Assembly: GCA_902702965.1 (NCBI GenBank)
Contig: CACRXP010000017.1
Coordinates: 1,316 to 65,315, forward strand
Length of the DNA: 64,000 nucleotides
DNA from: Spirometra erinaceieuropaei
Lineage: Eukaryota; Platyhelminthes; Cestoda; Diphyllobothriidea; Diphyllobothriidae
Direction: 5' to 3'
The translations under genes and the position numbers were made by a program. This document shows, in pieces, positions 46,270-56,995 of this stretch (its first letter is position 1; each line of letters opens with the position of its first letter). A model generated the notes under the pieces. The model ran no database searches. It was not told where the DNA came from and saw only the letters and a program-made list of their open reading frames with translations.

Positions 46270-47660
46270 GGCGCGATCGTTGGGCCAAGAGCTTTATTAA
46301 CCTGACGTTTTGGATTCCTACTCAAACCCATCATCAGAGACAAAAGCAGAGAGGAGTAAACATTGCTGCTTCAAACGATACCTGCTCCCCTTATCAAGGC
46401 AGCCTGAGGGAGAAGCACGTCGTCTAAACCTTCTTGTTGTTCGGCCGCCAAAAGGCAAATCTATGCGACGCTGGTATCGTCTTCACCATCGGCAATGACG
46501 CTGTGGGACGAGTGCCCTGCCTTCCGCAGAGCCTCAAATACCAGTTTACGACCCAAGATCTGCTTCTTCGGTTTCGCACACCGAAGCCAGCACTCATGGC
46601 CTAATGGTTAACACGAATGAGGTGAGAACAAGTTATACGACGGTTGTGCTGATGGCGGACAAACTTATTTTCGTCAGTGCTCACTTTGAGATAGAACTCG
46701 ATGTTCGGGATGGATTGCTGAGTCTTTATGGACTCGGTGACTGCATCAACAATTACCTCCTCCTTCTGTGAACTTGCATAGTATACCATCTCCTCCCGAT
46801 CCTCACCTACCGCATTTGACACGAGAGAGGACAATTTAAATGCACCAGCTAACCGTCACGCTAGCAACTGCTGGTCCACATTATCGTGCAAAGGTGAGAC
46901 CAGACGTGTTTGTGTAAAATGGTGACCTGCGGCGCCGACAACTCTGCGAATCACGGCGTTCGGAGTTGTCTTCCGGTTTCACCGACGTAGTTGCTTTGTC
47001 CGCCACTGCACCAAATCCGATAAACGACTCCAGACGTTGCTAGTCGTGGCAGTGGGTCATTCGGTTTCATTAACTGACGCCTGATGGTTGCCTCCGGTCT
47101 GTGTGCAACTCCAACCGCAAGTGGTGTGAAAAGGCGGCTGACAGCTTTCGAAACGTTCTTGACATACGTAAGCGCCCGCCAAGATTTGGTGTTCGTGTGG
47201 TTAGGCCTTACGTCCTTTTTGCGTATGTACCGGTTGATGAAGTTGCCTGGGTAGACATTGACATTGAATACCCGTCGGAAGTATTGTAGTTCGGTAAGCT
47301 TGTCTTCCGGCTCACTGCAGTGCGTTTCGACAAGCCAATAGAGCGTCCTTAAAGAACTGCGTTTGTGACTGATTGGGTGGTTGCTGTTGAAGTTCAGTAC
47401 TTGCATATATTCGTCGCTTTCCTGAACACTTTGGTCTTTAGACGACAACAATCTTTACGGCATACGAGGACATCCAGAAGGCCAGCTGGTTGTTCCCTTC
47501 CACCTCCATCGTAAATTGTATATCGGAGAAGATCACATTCGGATGTTCCTTAGATGTCAGCATTTGATTCCGGTCGATAACGACGAAGACATCATCCATA
47601 TACCGGGCCCAAAACTTCGGTTTGGACTGCTGGAAGATCAGCGACTCTAACCGTTGTAGG
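46270..47660 (-). mobile_element. Penelope-like element, decayed
   Basis: On the minus strand 47640-47420 reads a PLE polymerase segment with the catalytic R-Y-M-D-D-V-F-V-V-I and L-T-S-K-E-H-P-N. It continues through frameshifts to a GIY-YIG core at 47010-46951 (G-V-V-Y-R-I-W-C, N-Y-V-G-E-T-G-R-Q-L) and ends with the hammerhead-like motif at 46307-46340. Part of its end is duplicated upstream: 46846-46960 matches 47702-47826. Confidence 0.75.
46307..46340 (-). ncRNA. Hammerhead-like motif at a PLE 3' end
   Basis: Minus strand: CTCTGATGA, a six-pair stem (GGGTTT with GAATCC, two of them G-U) with a GAGTAG loop, then AAAACGTCAGGTTAATAAAG. The box after the stem is CAAAAC where 12605-12640 has CGAAAC, so one core base may be mutated. 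It lies downstream of the GIY-YIG region on the same strand. Confidence 0.45.
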
Positions 47661-47699
47661 GCCGCCTCGGCGATTCATCGCCAAGGATCGTGTCTCACT

Positions 47700-47830
47700 C
47701 TTCAAGCACCACCTAACCGTCGCGATAGAAACTGCTGGGCCACATTGTCGTATAAACGTGAGATCAGCAGGAGGTGTTAGTGAAAAAGGGTGATCTGCAA
47801 TGACCACAACTCGGAATATCACGCCTATTC
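47700..47830 (-). repeat. Second copy of the PLE end (tandem partner of 46846-46960)
   Basis: CACCacCTAACCGTCgCG and the following TAGaAACTGCTGGgCCACATT...CGT run parallel to 46846-46960 at an offset of about 856 bases. It shows that PLE copies stand head to tail here. Confidence 0.65.
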
Positions 47831-48284
47831 CTTTCCAATATGGGGTTCTGGTATTAATTCCGCAGTAGAGCACATGTCAAGTAAAATTCTGTTTTGCTGC
47901 ATATTTCAGCTAACTGCAACAGCTTCAATGAATGCAGGCCCAGGTCCTGTAATAGTTGCGGAGTGCGAACGGCAACATCCCCATGAAGATACAACAGAGT
48001 CGGCTTCGGAACACCATCCACTTCATTGTCCTGGAGGACCTCGGTTGTGCCCTTCGTCAACTTCAGGACTCCGTTGACAACAAAACGCAAACCAATGCAA
48101 GCGGACTGGTTTTTTTCAGATGTCGTCGCCTGCTTCGACAGCGACTACGATAGGTAAAAAAACTGCGGATGGATGTTAAAGCCGTGATAGTCGTTGGTTA
48201 AGTTTGTCGAAACGATTCAAAAACGTCGTCGCCCTCACTAAGAATAAAAAATGTCACCATCATCAAAGGAACCCTACCGCTGTT
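47831..48284. other. Unassigned stretch
   Basis: A minus-strand frame of 78 codons (47854-48090) without stops or recognisable domain. It could be the part of an upstream PLE copy that I cannot identify. Confidence 0.3.
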
Positions 48285-48784
48285 TCGCACTAGCGGAAGT
48301 ATATTTCACAGAAAACGTGCACAAAAATATTCATTCTTTTACACATTTAGAAGGACATTACTTCTTTTTCTACAAAGTGTATACTTAAAGAAAGGATATG
48401 ATTCGCTTTTAGAAATGTTCATTATTGTGGCATTTCTAATGCAGCGAAATGTACGTTCTTCGAGTATAAAATAGAAAGAAGACGTAATTTTTTAACATAT
48501 GAGTAGGAAAAGGAAAGTGTGTATAATGTTTTCCATGAAATGCAGCTAAATGTTTAAGGGTATCGAATATCAATAGGAAACATCCATGCTATTTAATTAG
48601 TCATTTAGTACAGAGTGTGGTTTTTTGTATGCGGCTGCAAAGCATTTCCTTCGGAAGGCGGCACCTTGAGGTAACTGAATTATTATATAAATATATTGCA
48701 TGATGATTTAATTAAGTAATATTTTGAAAACGGAAAAATTAATTCAGAATTTATTTAACATCTCATGAGTTGGCACGCCTACTG
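48285..48784 (-). mobile_element. Half copy of the snap-back TA element
   Basis: Ends TCATGAGTTGGCACGCCTACTG directly before TA (48785-48786), matching the right end of the complete copies. Its 5' half is missing or highly diverged. Confidence 0.7.
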
Positions 48785-51479
48785 TATGTATATTCGCAGT
48801 CATGAATAACATCTGATCATTGCGGAATGAACTGTTTCAGCACAATGTTAAAACGTGGATATTACGGCTCTAATGTTCGGCATGACGAGACAACTCAGAT
48901 CGAAGCTCTCGGTATCTCACATAAGAAGGTCGATATAAGGACTTTTGAATAACATCGCTGCATCTAGAAAATCCGCTGTAACAGTAGGTTACAGTTCGTA
49001 AAACCACGCTATTCTTTCAGCTGCCGATCGGTAGACGAAGACAGTGTTAATTACAGAATCCGCTGGTAAGCCAAGTCACAAACGAGCGGACGAAGATCCA
49101 GGCTATGTGTAGATAAGCGAGACGTATTCCCATCTTCGCGCAAGTTGAGAGCTCTCGGAATGCATGTCACAATAAGCAGGTTGACTGCAAAATCACACAT
49201 ATTTTTTGATCGTTCCAACTACAGCAGGAAATCCACTTCTTTACATGAGATGCTACCTTGGTCAGTTAATTCGAATAACACATTATACGCGATAACAGAT
49301 CAGCACAGTGCTTTCTTAGTGGCTAACAAGAAGTATAATAATGTCCGGAAGAAACACACGTTTAATAAAGAATATTAGCCGGCGAGCATACGTTGCCTTT
49401 CAGTAAATTATTCTCAGGCCAAGGCATTTATGAAAACACGCCAGTGAGTAGAGGAACCGAGTGAAGTTCGTTCTAAAAAGCAATGTGGAACTATGAGACC
49501 ACCAAAATGACTTTAGTAGCTGTACATGTAGCATTGCGTGGGCGTTTGATTGACATCCTTTTTGTTACATAAGCTGCTAAGACGATTTCGATTGCCAAGA
49601 TATACATTGAAGGAATGGATCAATTGAATAATGTGTTGGCGCAATTATATATGCATGATCGGGCCGCAACTGCACTTCGTCTCATTTTGAATTATTTTCG
49701 TAAAGGTTTCTTAATGACCTATGTGAATGATTCGAGCTCCGTTATGATTTTATCTCCTTTCTTAATTTGTATTTAACGTATTGGAACTTTTGTGGCGGTT
49801 AGTAGTGGAATTCAGCTGCTAAAGTAACATTACTACTTCTTAAAACAATGTCAGTAGAATATATGTCTGGACTAAATATTTCGACTGAAGAGCGGCATAA
49901 AAAATTCCACTTCATTCATACTACTGCGAGAACAACATTTGTTTTGAAGCTTCCTAAAGCGTCTCTCTCATTTTTATAAGGTAGAAATTAGACATTGCTA
50001 TTTTTGCGCGCACGGGGAGATCTTGTTACACTTATTATAGTAACATTGGGCAGATGTCAGATGGGAACTAGTTTATAAATTAGCTTCAGACCGTTTTCCA
50101 CATATAAAGTGAAGACCTTTTCCCGAAGCAACTTGATTTTCTTAATTACTTACCGCAGAACCGCACGGATTAATATGTGAACTTAAAGTTTATTAAAATA
50201 TGTCATGCATTGGTGAAAACATAAGAGATTCATGCCCTCACAAGATAGTCTCTGACCTGTCAATGATATGGATCCAAATATGGAGAAAAAATCTAAAAAG
50301 ATAGGCGGATATTTAACTTGAGCTGTAAGCAACATTTAGCAATGAATTATAGCTCAAATCTAGCGTTTATTTTGCGCCTGAATACATATTCTGAATCAAA
50401 TTTGCCAACGTGATGCGGGCTCAACCTAAAAGTGGAGAAAGCGTACAAACATCTTATCGAAAAAAGCGATCTGACCTAAATTTTTCTCCCACAGTGCCGA
50501 CGGTAAATTGTTTTGGGGAAAAATATGACTTCACTTATTTGCAGGTCGTAAGGTTTACGCGGTGTATAGTGAAGGGGTCTATGAAACGAATGTTATATGG
50601 CCTTCTTTGTGCCCGGCCATAATTACACCTACAGGCATATCAGCTTTATGCTGGATTGAACATGTTGCTATCAGTCGTTTAGGAGAAAACTATAACTGCG
50701 TTTAGCGCATCCAACTTTTCTGTGCATTTTTACTGCAGGACGAAATTGCACACATGTCTGATGATATGCATTCTACCGTATAATAAGTAAGAAAACATTA
50801 ACTCTATTCAGTATAATTAAATCGTAATAAGCACGTCAGCAGCACGGATACTGTAATAGTAACAATTTTATGTGTCTTCTTTATATAAGCATTGCATATG
50901 CGTTCCAGGACAGAGTAACAACTGACGACGCAATAGCCAGAAATGGCCGCACCAGTCTCTTTTGTCTTTTACAGTAATACTATACGTAATGTCAAACAAT
51001 CAATTTAATTATGAGGACAAAATATCAACACAAAGTGGATCCGTCTGTTTATTGTGAATTATTGTGCGCAAATCTGTAACCCATCGATGAGGCCAAAGTG
51101 CGGAATTGATGTTATTATAATGCGGCATTACGATAATCGTATTATGCTGGTTAAAATGCTCGGATGACTAGAATAAAGTATTTTCACAAGGTGCATATAT
51201 ATTTTTAATTATAACCGACTTGTAATATGTTTAAAAAAGTCACCGGAATGTTTTAATATGCGGCTAGTCTGCGATGCTGTACATAATAACAGAGGAGCCA
51301 CTTGTGCATCCTCCAATGCAAGTTACAAACAGCACTAACAGAAGCGAAGCAATGAAAGGAAACAAGGCCGCTGGAACAAAATATTAGTTTGATAGACGTT
51401 TAGAAATCCCAATTGGATCAATCATCAAAGGCAGTCAGAATAGGGTAGTGGATCGCTCAGATTTTGAAAAAAACGTAAA
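48785..51479. other. No gene supported
   Basis: The longest quiet interval in the second half. Short frames only (49145-49378, 50410-50622); neither has splice borders in the family's phases. Confidence 0.45.
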
Positions 51480-53045
51480 TGGTTAAGTCTCCTGCCAACT
51501 GACGTCATGGTATCCTTTGATGTAACGTCCGTTTTAACTTCCCTTCCACAGGCCCTGGAAGTGTAGACCATAAAACTACTCCTTCCAGACAAATGCTGTG
51601 AGACTGAAAATCGCCCTCTACACACCCAAGTATTTCAACTCCTGACGTTCTGACTCAAGACGTACTTTAATTTCGACTAGACAATCTATGAGCACGTGAA
51701 GAACACGCCAATATGTTTGTCGATTTCCGGACTCATGTCCGAGGCGGTTCACAACAGTTGGAGACGCCGTTTTTCCGATACACAGACCGAAATAATTTGC
51801 TCAGTATGTGGATGATACTTTCGTCTTCATCGAGCGGTATCAGGTGCTGACATCAAAGGAACATCTGAACGCTGTTTTTTTCCCGACATTTAATTTAAGA
51901 TGGAGAAAAAAGAAACAGCCGGTTGGCGTTTCGTGGTGTCCTCTTCAGTCACAAAGATGGCGATGGCTTAAAACTCAAAGTATTCGGGAAAGCTACAAGC
52001 ACGACCCAAGAACTAAGCTATAACAGCTGCCACCACAAACGCCGTAGCAGTTGGAGACGCACCGCAGTGAACTGGAGGACAAGGTTGCTAAATTACAATA
52101 CGTTTGACGAATGCTTAGTGCTATTCACTACCCTTGCAACTTTGTCAACTAGTGCCTGCGCAAACGAGACGAAAGACAAAACCCAATCGACCCTAAATGT
52201 CAAGGAGGTATCCGGTACGTGACGAATGTCTCGTGCGTTTACCTTCGCCCCTTGGAGTTGGAGTTTCACACAGACCGCGGGTAACTAAAAGTCGCCAGAT
52301 AATGAGATTGAAAGATCAACCGCCGCGGCAGGAAATATCCGGGGTTTTATAACGGGTCTGATTCACTGGCGGACAAGGCAAATACGTCAGACAAGCCGGA
52401 AACCACTTCGAACGTGAATGACCGAGCACCCAGCAACAATGAGGAAGAAAGGCGTCGGTTCCCAAGTCGCGGCTGATTCAATGGGACCCAATAACACATT
52501 TAAGTTTGACAGAAAATAAATTATTGACAGACGCGACAGGAGCGTGGGCAGCGAACTAGTTGAGTCATGGTCTTCCGGTCCTCAGTCAATCAAAAATCGC
52601 ACCGATATCTACGTTACATATTCAGCGCAGAGACCGACTTATGCAAAATAGTTAGCCGCGAGGGAGTGTGCGGATAGCGACCGTCTCTGATATTGATGTC
52701 TGTAAGACAAACTGCCCAGAAGTCCACACAGATGAGGAGATCCGGCAGTCAGCAACTCGACAGCGTGCGATGAGCGTGGGAGCCGAAAGTCTTGACCGGC
52801 GTAGAGGCGCGTAGAAACTCCATGGCAGCTGCGTACTTAAACACCTGACCAGTCGGGCCATGATGCACTCTAGAGCTGCCCACTATGATAGGCATGTGAC
52901 CGCCTAGCGACTTTATCCTAGAAATACTGCTACAGCTGGACAATCCATTACACATTTCTGACTTTGTCTCTGATGATGTATTCGAGTAGGAATCCGAAAA
53001 GTCAGGTAAATAAAGCTTTTGGTACGGCGTTAATGTCCCCTTCTT
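51480..53045 (+). mobile_element. Penelope-like element, 5'-truncated and decayed
   Basis: Reverse transcriptase from about 51490 (S-F-D-V-T-S, then the catalytic Y-V-D-D-T-F-V-F-I at about 51800-51830 and L-T-S-K-E-H-L-N). A damaged GIY-YIG region follows at 52340-52420, and G-S-E-L-V-E-S-W-S-S-G-P-Q-S-I near 52545-52595. The end carries a hammerhead-like motif at 52970-53005. Many frameshifts. Confidence 0.75.
52970..53005 (+). ncRNA. Hammerhead-like motif at a PLE 3' end
   Basis: CTGATGA, a hairpin with five of six pairs (GTATTC with GAATCC, loop GAGTAG), then GAAAAGTCAGG and TAAATAAAGC. Same family as 46307-46340 and 12605-12640; substitutions in the stem keep most of the pairing. Confidence 0.5.
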
Positions 53046-54230
53046 CGCAAAAAACAGCATGTTTGAACATGGCCTGCATGAATAACGTAAGCTTGCTTCA
53101 TATTACTTTTTTAATTCCCTGCGACCCGGTTTATTAAATATGCTGGTAACATCACGTTATCAAAAACCATACAGCAAATCAGCAATGCACTAAAAAGCCA
53201 GTTTTAGATTTGCATTTATTAAAGGTCTAAAGTTGACATTCATACATATATTTATATAAGATATATTCAAGCTCATAGTTTACAACGTAACACAGAAACA
53301 TGATGGCTTTCGGTTTGGCGAAAGTGAACTGACTGCTAACGCACTATTCAAGAATGAGGCAGGGACGATATAAAAGCAGCCTCAGTTTAAGCTAAACCAG
53401 TGCGCATATTACATTAGGATGCGTATGACCTGCAACAACCCTATTCTAGCAAGTAAAAGTTAAAGAAAGCTGAAATGTGCACAACATTTCTTTGAAGAAG
53501 AGGTGAATAAGTTATTTATAAAAAGCGTGTTCATTGAGGGTTTCCTGTTTTCAACTGCCTCTCTACGTTACCTATTGTACTACATAACCGGCATTAAATA
53601 GTTTATTTTATTGGCAATATGTCTAGCACATTACCTCTGCGCGGTCGTATGCAGCGAATGGGAGGTTAAGGAAAATTATTAAGTCTAAAATATGGTTTTA
53701 ACTTCCACTGCGAATAGTTTTTCGTCAATATGCTCACGTGAAATACAGACGCTGGCAAGCATATTTAAGCAGCGGGAATCACTGCATTTGTTCCAGCGAC
53801 CGTGTCCCGTTCTTCACAACAAACAAAGTGTTTGCGCATGGCCTTCATGGATAACGCAAGCTTGCTTCATATTCCGCTTTAATTCCGTGCCACTCGGTTT
53901 AATAAATATGCTGCTAACATCACGTTATCAAAAACCATACAGCGAATCAGCAAACACTAAAAAGACAGTTTTAGATTTACATATATTAATGGTCTAAAGG
54001 TTTAATTTATTCATATATACACATACATATATGTGTATAAGATATATTGCAGTTCATATTTTACAACATAACGCAGAACCATAATGACTTTCTGTCTTGC
54101 GAAAGCGAAAATACAGCTAACGCAGTATTCAAGAATGAGGCGGTGACGATATCAAAGCAGACTCAGTTTAAGCTTACCCAAGATACATATGACTTTAGGG
54201 CGCTTATGACGTAAAAAACCCTCGCTAACG

Positions 54231-55127
54231 TTCTCTGCAGAGTTTGAGGCAAACAATGAAATCGCGTTCCTCGACGTTCTTCTGCACAGACAAGAGGATG
54301 GGTCTATCCAACGTAGAGTATTTCGAAAGAAAACCTGGACAGGACAATACGTTAACTTTCACAGTTTTGTTCCCCTCAACATCAAACGAAATCTAGTCCA
54401 GGAATTGGCAGCTAGAGTGCGACGTATCTGCTCTCCTGAGACTGTGGAGGCAGAATTCCAGCAGCTGCGGGATACACTCCACGAAAACGGATATCCAGAA
54501 AGATTTATCCTCCGAAATATAGGGGAGCGCACTGCAAACCCCACCATGGCAACTGCAGCAAAGAAGGACTTATTTATAAGATTGCCTTTTCAAGGAGATG
54601 CAGCAAGTGAACTGGTAAAAAGACGTCTGAAGACAGCGATCACTAGCGCTTTCCCCGCGGCGAACATGCGTGTGTTTTTCACTAACTCTCCCCTCCTACG
54701 CTTGGGAGGCAAAGACCGACTCCCGTTGCAGGCCACATCAATGTGTATTTATTCATTCACTTGCTCCTGTGGAGCGGGCTACATCGGCCGTACAACGAGG
54801 CGTTTGGAAAAGAGAGTACGTGAACACATACCGGCCTGGCTAGGCAAAGGTGAGAAGAAATCGATCTCGAGTTCTATTCTCGCACATCTTGTCGATACGA
54901 ATCACCGAGTGGATGCCACAGAAGCCTTTCAGATTGTCTACCGGACACCAGCAGGCTTCTCCAAAGGCCTACGCCAACGGGTGCTAGCTACAGCTGAGGC
55001 AGTGGCTATACGGCTAGCCAATCCAGTGCTATGCTGTCAGAAGACTCTGACACAGGCGCTCTGTCTTCCGTGGCCGACGCCGACCCCAACGTCGCTCCAA
55101 CCTCCTGATGCCAGGGTGGGTGCATAA
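54231..55127 (+). pseudogene. PLE polyprotein C-terminus with GIY-YIG domain (open but 5'-truncated)
   Basis: Open for about 298 codons to TAA. The first residues are the end of the polymerase (E-I-A-F-L-D-V-L-L-H-R). A linker of about 150 residues follows, then C-I-Y-S-F-T-C-S-C-G-A-G-Y-I-G-R-T-T-R-R-L, V-R-E-H and a helical C-terminal part. GIY is represented by C-I-Y, with the YIG, Arg and Glu positions all present. The frame is free of breaks, suggesting a recent insertion, but the polymerase is absent. In the ancestral protein this nuclease nicks the target. Confidence 0.85.
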
Positions 55128-55316
55128 GGTACACGACGCACTCACAGCTTATGCCCCCCCTCCTTCTCGCCCCCTGAACCCAATTACCACGTCACGCCGA
55201 CCACGCCATAGCACGCCTCGTCATGCGAGTGGCGTGGGAACGATCGATGTTAATTGTCCCCGAATCATTTATAAGTCATGTAATTCGCATAACTTAAACT
55301 TCATTGTAACCGTTTT

Positions 55317-55345
55317 GGCCTGATGAAGAGTTACTGAAAACACGT
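55317..55345 (+). ncRNA. Hammerhead-like motif at a PLE 3' end (short)
   Basis: GCCTGATGAAGAG, TTACT, GAAAACACGTG. The two boxes are present, but the intervening stem is only two pairs, so support is weak. Position is again just after a PLE coding region. Confidence 0.3.
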
Positions 55346-55690
55346 GTTCGCCAATTTGACTTTTCGGAGACGAATATGTTATTTATAATACGCGTGTTTG
55401 ATAGAGAGTTTGCTGTTTATAACTGCCTCTCTGCGTTACCTATTGTACTAAATCAGGCACTAAAAACTTTTATTATTAATCCGTATGTCACGAAAGGAAA
55501 TGTATATCGTCATTTAAATAAACTGTAGCACATTACCTCTACGCGGTCGCATGCAACGGATGGTAGTTTTAGGAACATTCTTAAGACTGAAAAGTGGTTT
55601 CATTTCCACTGCGAATAATGTTATCGTCAATAAGATCACGTGGACTACAGACGCTGGCAAGCATATTTAAGCAGCGGGAAGAACTGCATA

Positions 55691-56180
55691 TATTTTCAAA
55701 ACTTAACGTCTTTTCCAACATTTTATCTCATTGTCTAGTCGTCTAATATCATATTTGTTTTCATTTTTTGCAATTTGCCGAATGCCGCCAACTGTATCAG
55801 TGTGTGTTTGAAATACCATTATGCCTGATTCTGTGGTTTTATTTTGAGGTCTACATTGTAGCCGGTAACCGGCCTCACGAATAGTCAGCTGGAATTATAA
55901 GATCGGTAACAAGGCCGCCAACAGAACACACACCGCAACGCACAGCAATATATTGTCGACATAATCATTTCAACTCAACAGCATTGTGTATATCAGGTGA
56001 TACTACGTAACCATATCTCACCCAATATTTATTCTCGTAAAATACGCCCAAAGCGCTAAACAGCAAGTGCAGTTTGGAATTATTCAGAATGTGAACTGGA
56101 ACGCAGGCATCCCAAGAAATATACATTATAATCACAAACGTTCTTTGGGAAAGGGAGAAAACTTTATTGAGTAAATTTTC
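55691..56180. other. No gene supported
   Basis: AT-rich; nothing recognised. Confidence 0.4.
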
Positions 56181-56181
56181 G

Positions 56182-56223
56182 ACGTCGGTTCCCCGTGTTG
56201 ACGACGACACGGGGAACCGACGT
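56182..56223. repeat. Perfect palindrome, 17-bp arms, 8-base loop
   Basis: ACGTCGGTTCCCCGTGT (56182-56198), loop TGACGACG, then its exact reverse complement (56207-56223). It sits at the 3' end of the PLE at 56230-56790. The sequence of one arm plus the flank is the PLE-type terminus also seen near 35458-35515, so it looks like two termini joined head to head. Confidence 0.9.
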
Positions 56224-56229
56224 GACTAG

Positions 56230-56790
56230 AGTAAATGTGCTGAAAACAATTAAAATTTCAAACGTGCTACAAAATCAATACTCATTTGGTGCCTCAGCTA
56301 GTAAGCTGCGTCGTATGTGTCAGTCCGTATTGATCGGCTTTCGTCTCTTCCACTTTTCTCTGAGATTCTTGTACGTGGCATCTAACTCGATGTGCCTGTT
56401 GATGCATGACTCATCGGAGTGCATGGCTTCAAGAAACTCTCGGCCTTTTTTAGATGGGCAAACTCCGACGATGCGAGTTTTGTCCCATGCGAACTTGTAC
56501 CCAGTATCAAGAGTGTGCATGGCCATTTGAGACAAGTGGTCTCGCCTCTTAACTGCAAGTTGATGCTCGTGGATGCGTGTAGAGGCAAATTTTCCCGTTT
56601 GGCCACAATATACGGCATCACAGGCATCGCATGGGATCTTACAGACGACTTCTTTTCTATCGAGATAGCCAACCCTATCCTTAGGGTGTACAAGCTGGGT
56701 GCGTAAAGTAGTTGTCGGCTTGTGTGTGAACTTTGCAGAACCTATTATATTTAATTTTAGGTATCGGGAGTCCAAGGGCAAAATGCTCAT
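56230..56790 (-). mobile_element. 5'-truncated Penelope-like element
   Basis: Only the GIY-YIG coding end and a terminus remain; upstream of 56790 the frame is lost. The lineage is that of 32370-33010 and 46270-47660, with the Cys-x-x-Cys insert. Confidence 0.82.
56320..56790 (-). pseudogene. PLE GIY-YIG endonuclease domain (5'-truncated)
   Basis: Open for 156 codons. V-V-C-K-I-P-C-D-A-C-D-A-V-Y-C-G-Q-T-G-K carries the GIY/YIG equivalents (the first Tyr is Cys), followed by I-H-E-H and S-D-E-S-C-I-N-R-H-I-E-L. The first motif's Tyr-to-Cys change may impair catalysis. No reverse transcriptase attached. Confidence 0.82.
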
Positions 56791-56859
56791 GTTTAAGTAG
56801 TGATTTTACATCGAGCAGTGTCCCTGCAGACGACGATATGGCAATTACTTAGTGGGATA

Positions 56860-56995
56860 GATATCATCGTGTACGAAATCGCATCTGATAATGCAGCGCA
56901 TTAGTAAGTTATGCAAATAGACCTAAGGGATCTCGCTCAACCAAACGCATTTTAGAATTTCAGTTGAAATTTTGTGAGATCTGACACTGGGCCTG
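56860..56995 (-). mobile_element. Terminal relic of a snap-back TA element
   Basis: AACGCATTTTAGAATTTCAG, then TTGAAATTTTGTGAGATCTG and ACACTGGGCC correspond to the right end of the complete copies, which read GAAATTTCATGAGTTAGCAC. Diverged and short. Confidence 0.5.

Larger units (their letters stand above)
54223..55365 (+). mobile_element. 5'-truncated Penelope-like element inside the tandem repeat
   Basis: Starts in the middle of the reverse transcriptase region and runs through an intact GIY-YIG frame to a 3' untranslated part of about 240 bases. Its lineage differs from the other PLEs here: the nuclease reads Y-I-G-R-T-T-R-R-L with a longer spacer. Flanks are the two halves of a tandem repeat unit. 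Confidence 0.85.
53060..55690. repeat. Tandem repeat (about 770 bp units) split by a PLE
   Basis: Segment B (53060-53450) and segment A (53505-53820) are followed by B again (53830-54222). The next A lies at 55366-55690, after 1.14 kb of PLE. Markers are AACATCACGTTATCAAAAAC for B and ACAGACGCTGGCAAGCATAT for A. Apart from the insertion the order is B-A-B-A, a tandem duplication that predates the insertion. About 50 bases between B and A appear to be missing at the insertion point. Confidence 0.85.

Noticed and set aside
50410..50622. Plus-strand frame with a Cys-Phe segment resembling exon A after its second cysteine
   Set aside because: Cysteine spacing differs, no donor at the expected place and no exon B found downstream.
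54231..55127. Free-standing cellular GIY-YIG nuclease gene
   Set aside because: It begins with the end of a PLE polymerase and is bordered by repeat segments, so it is part of a retroelement.
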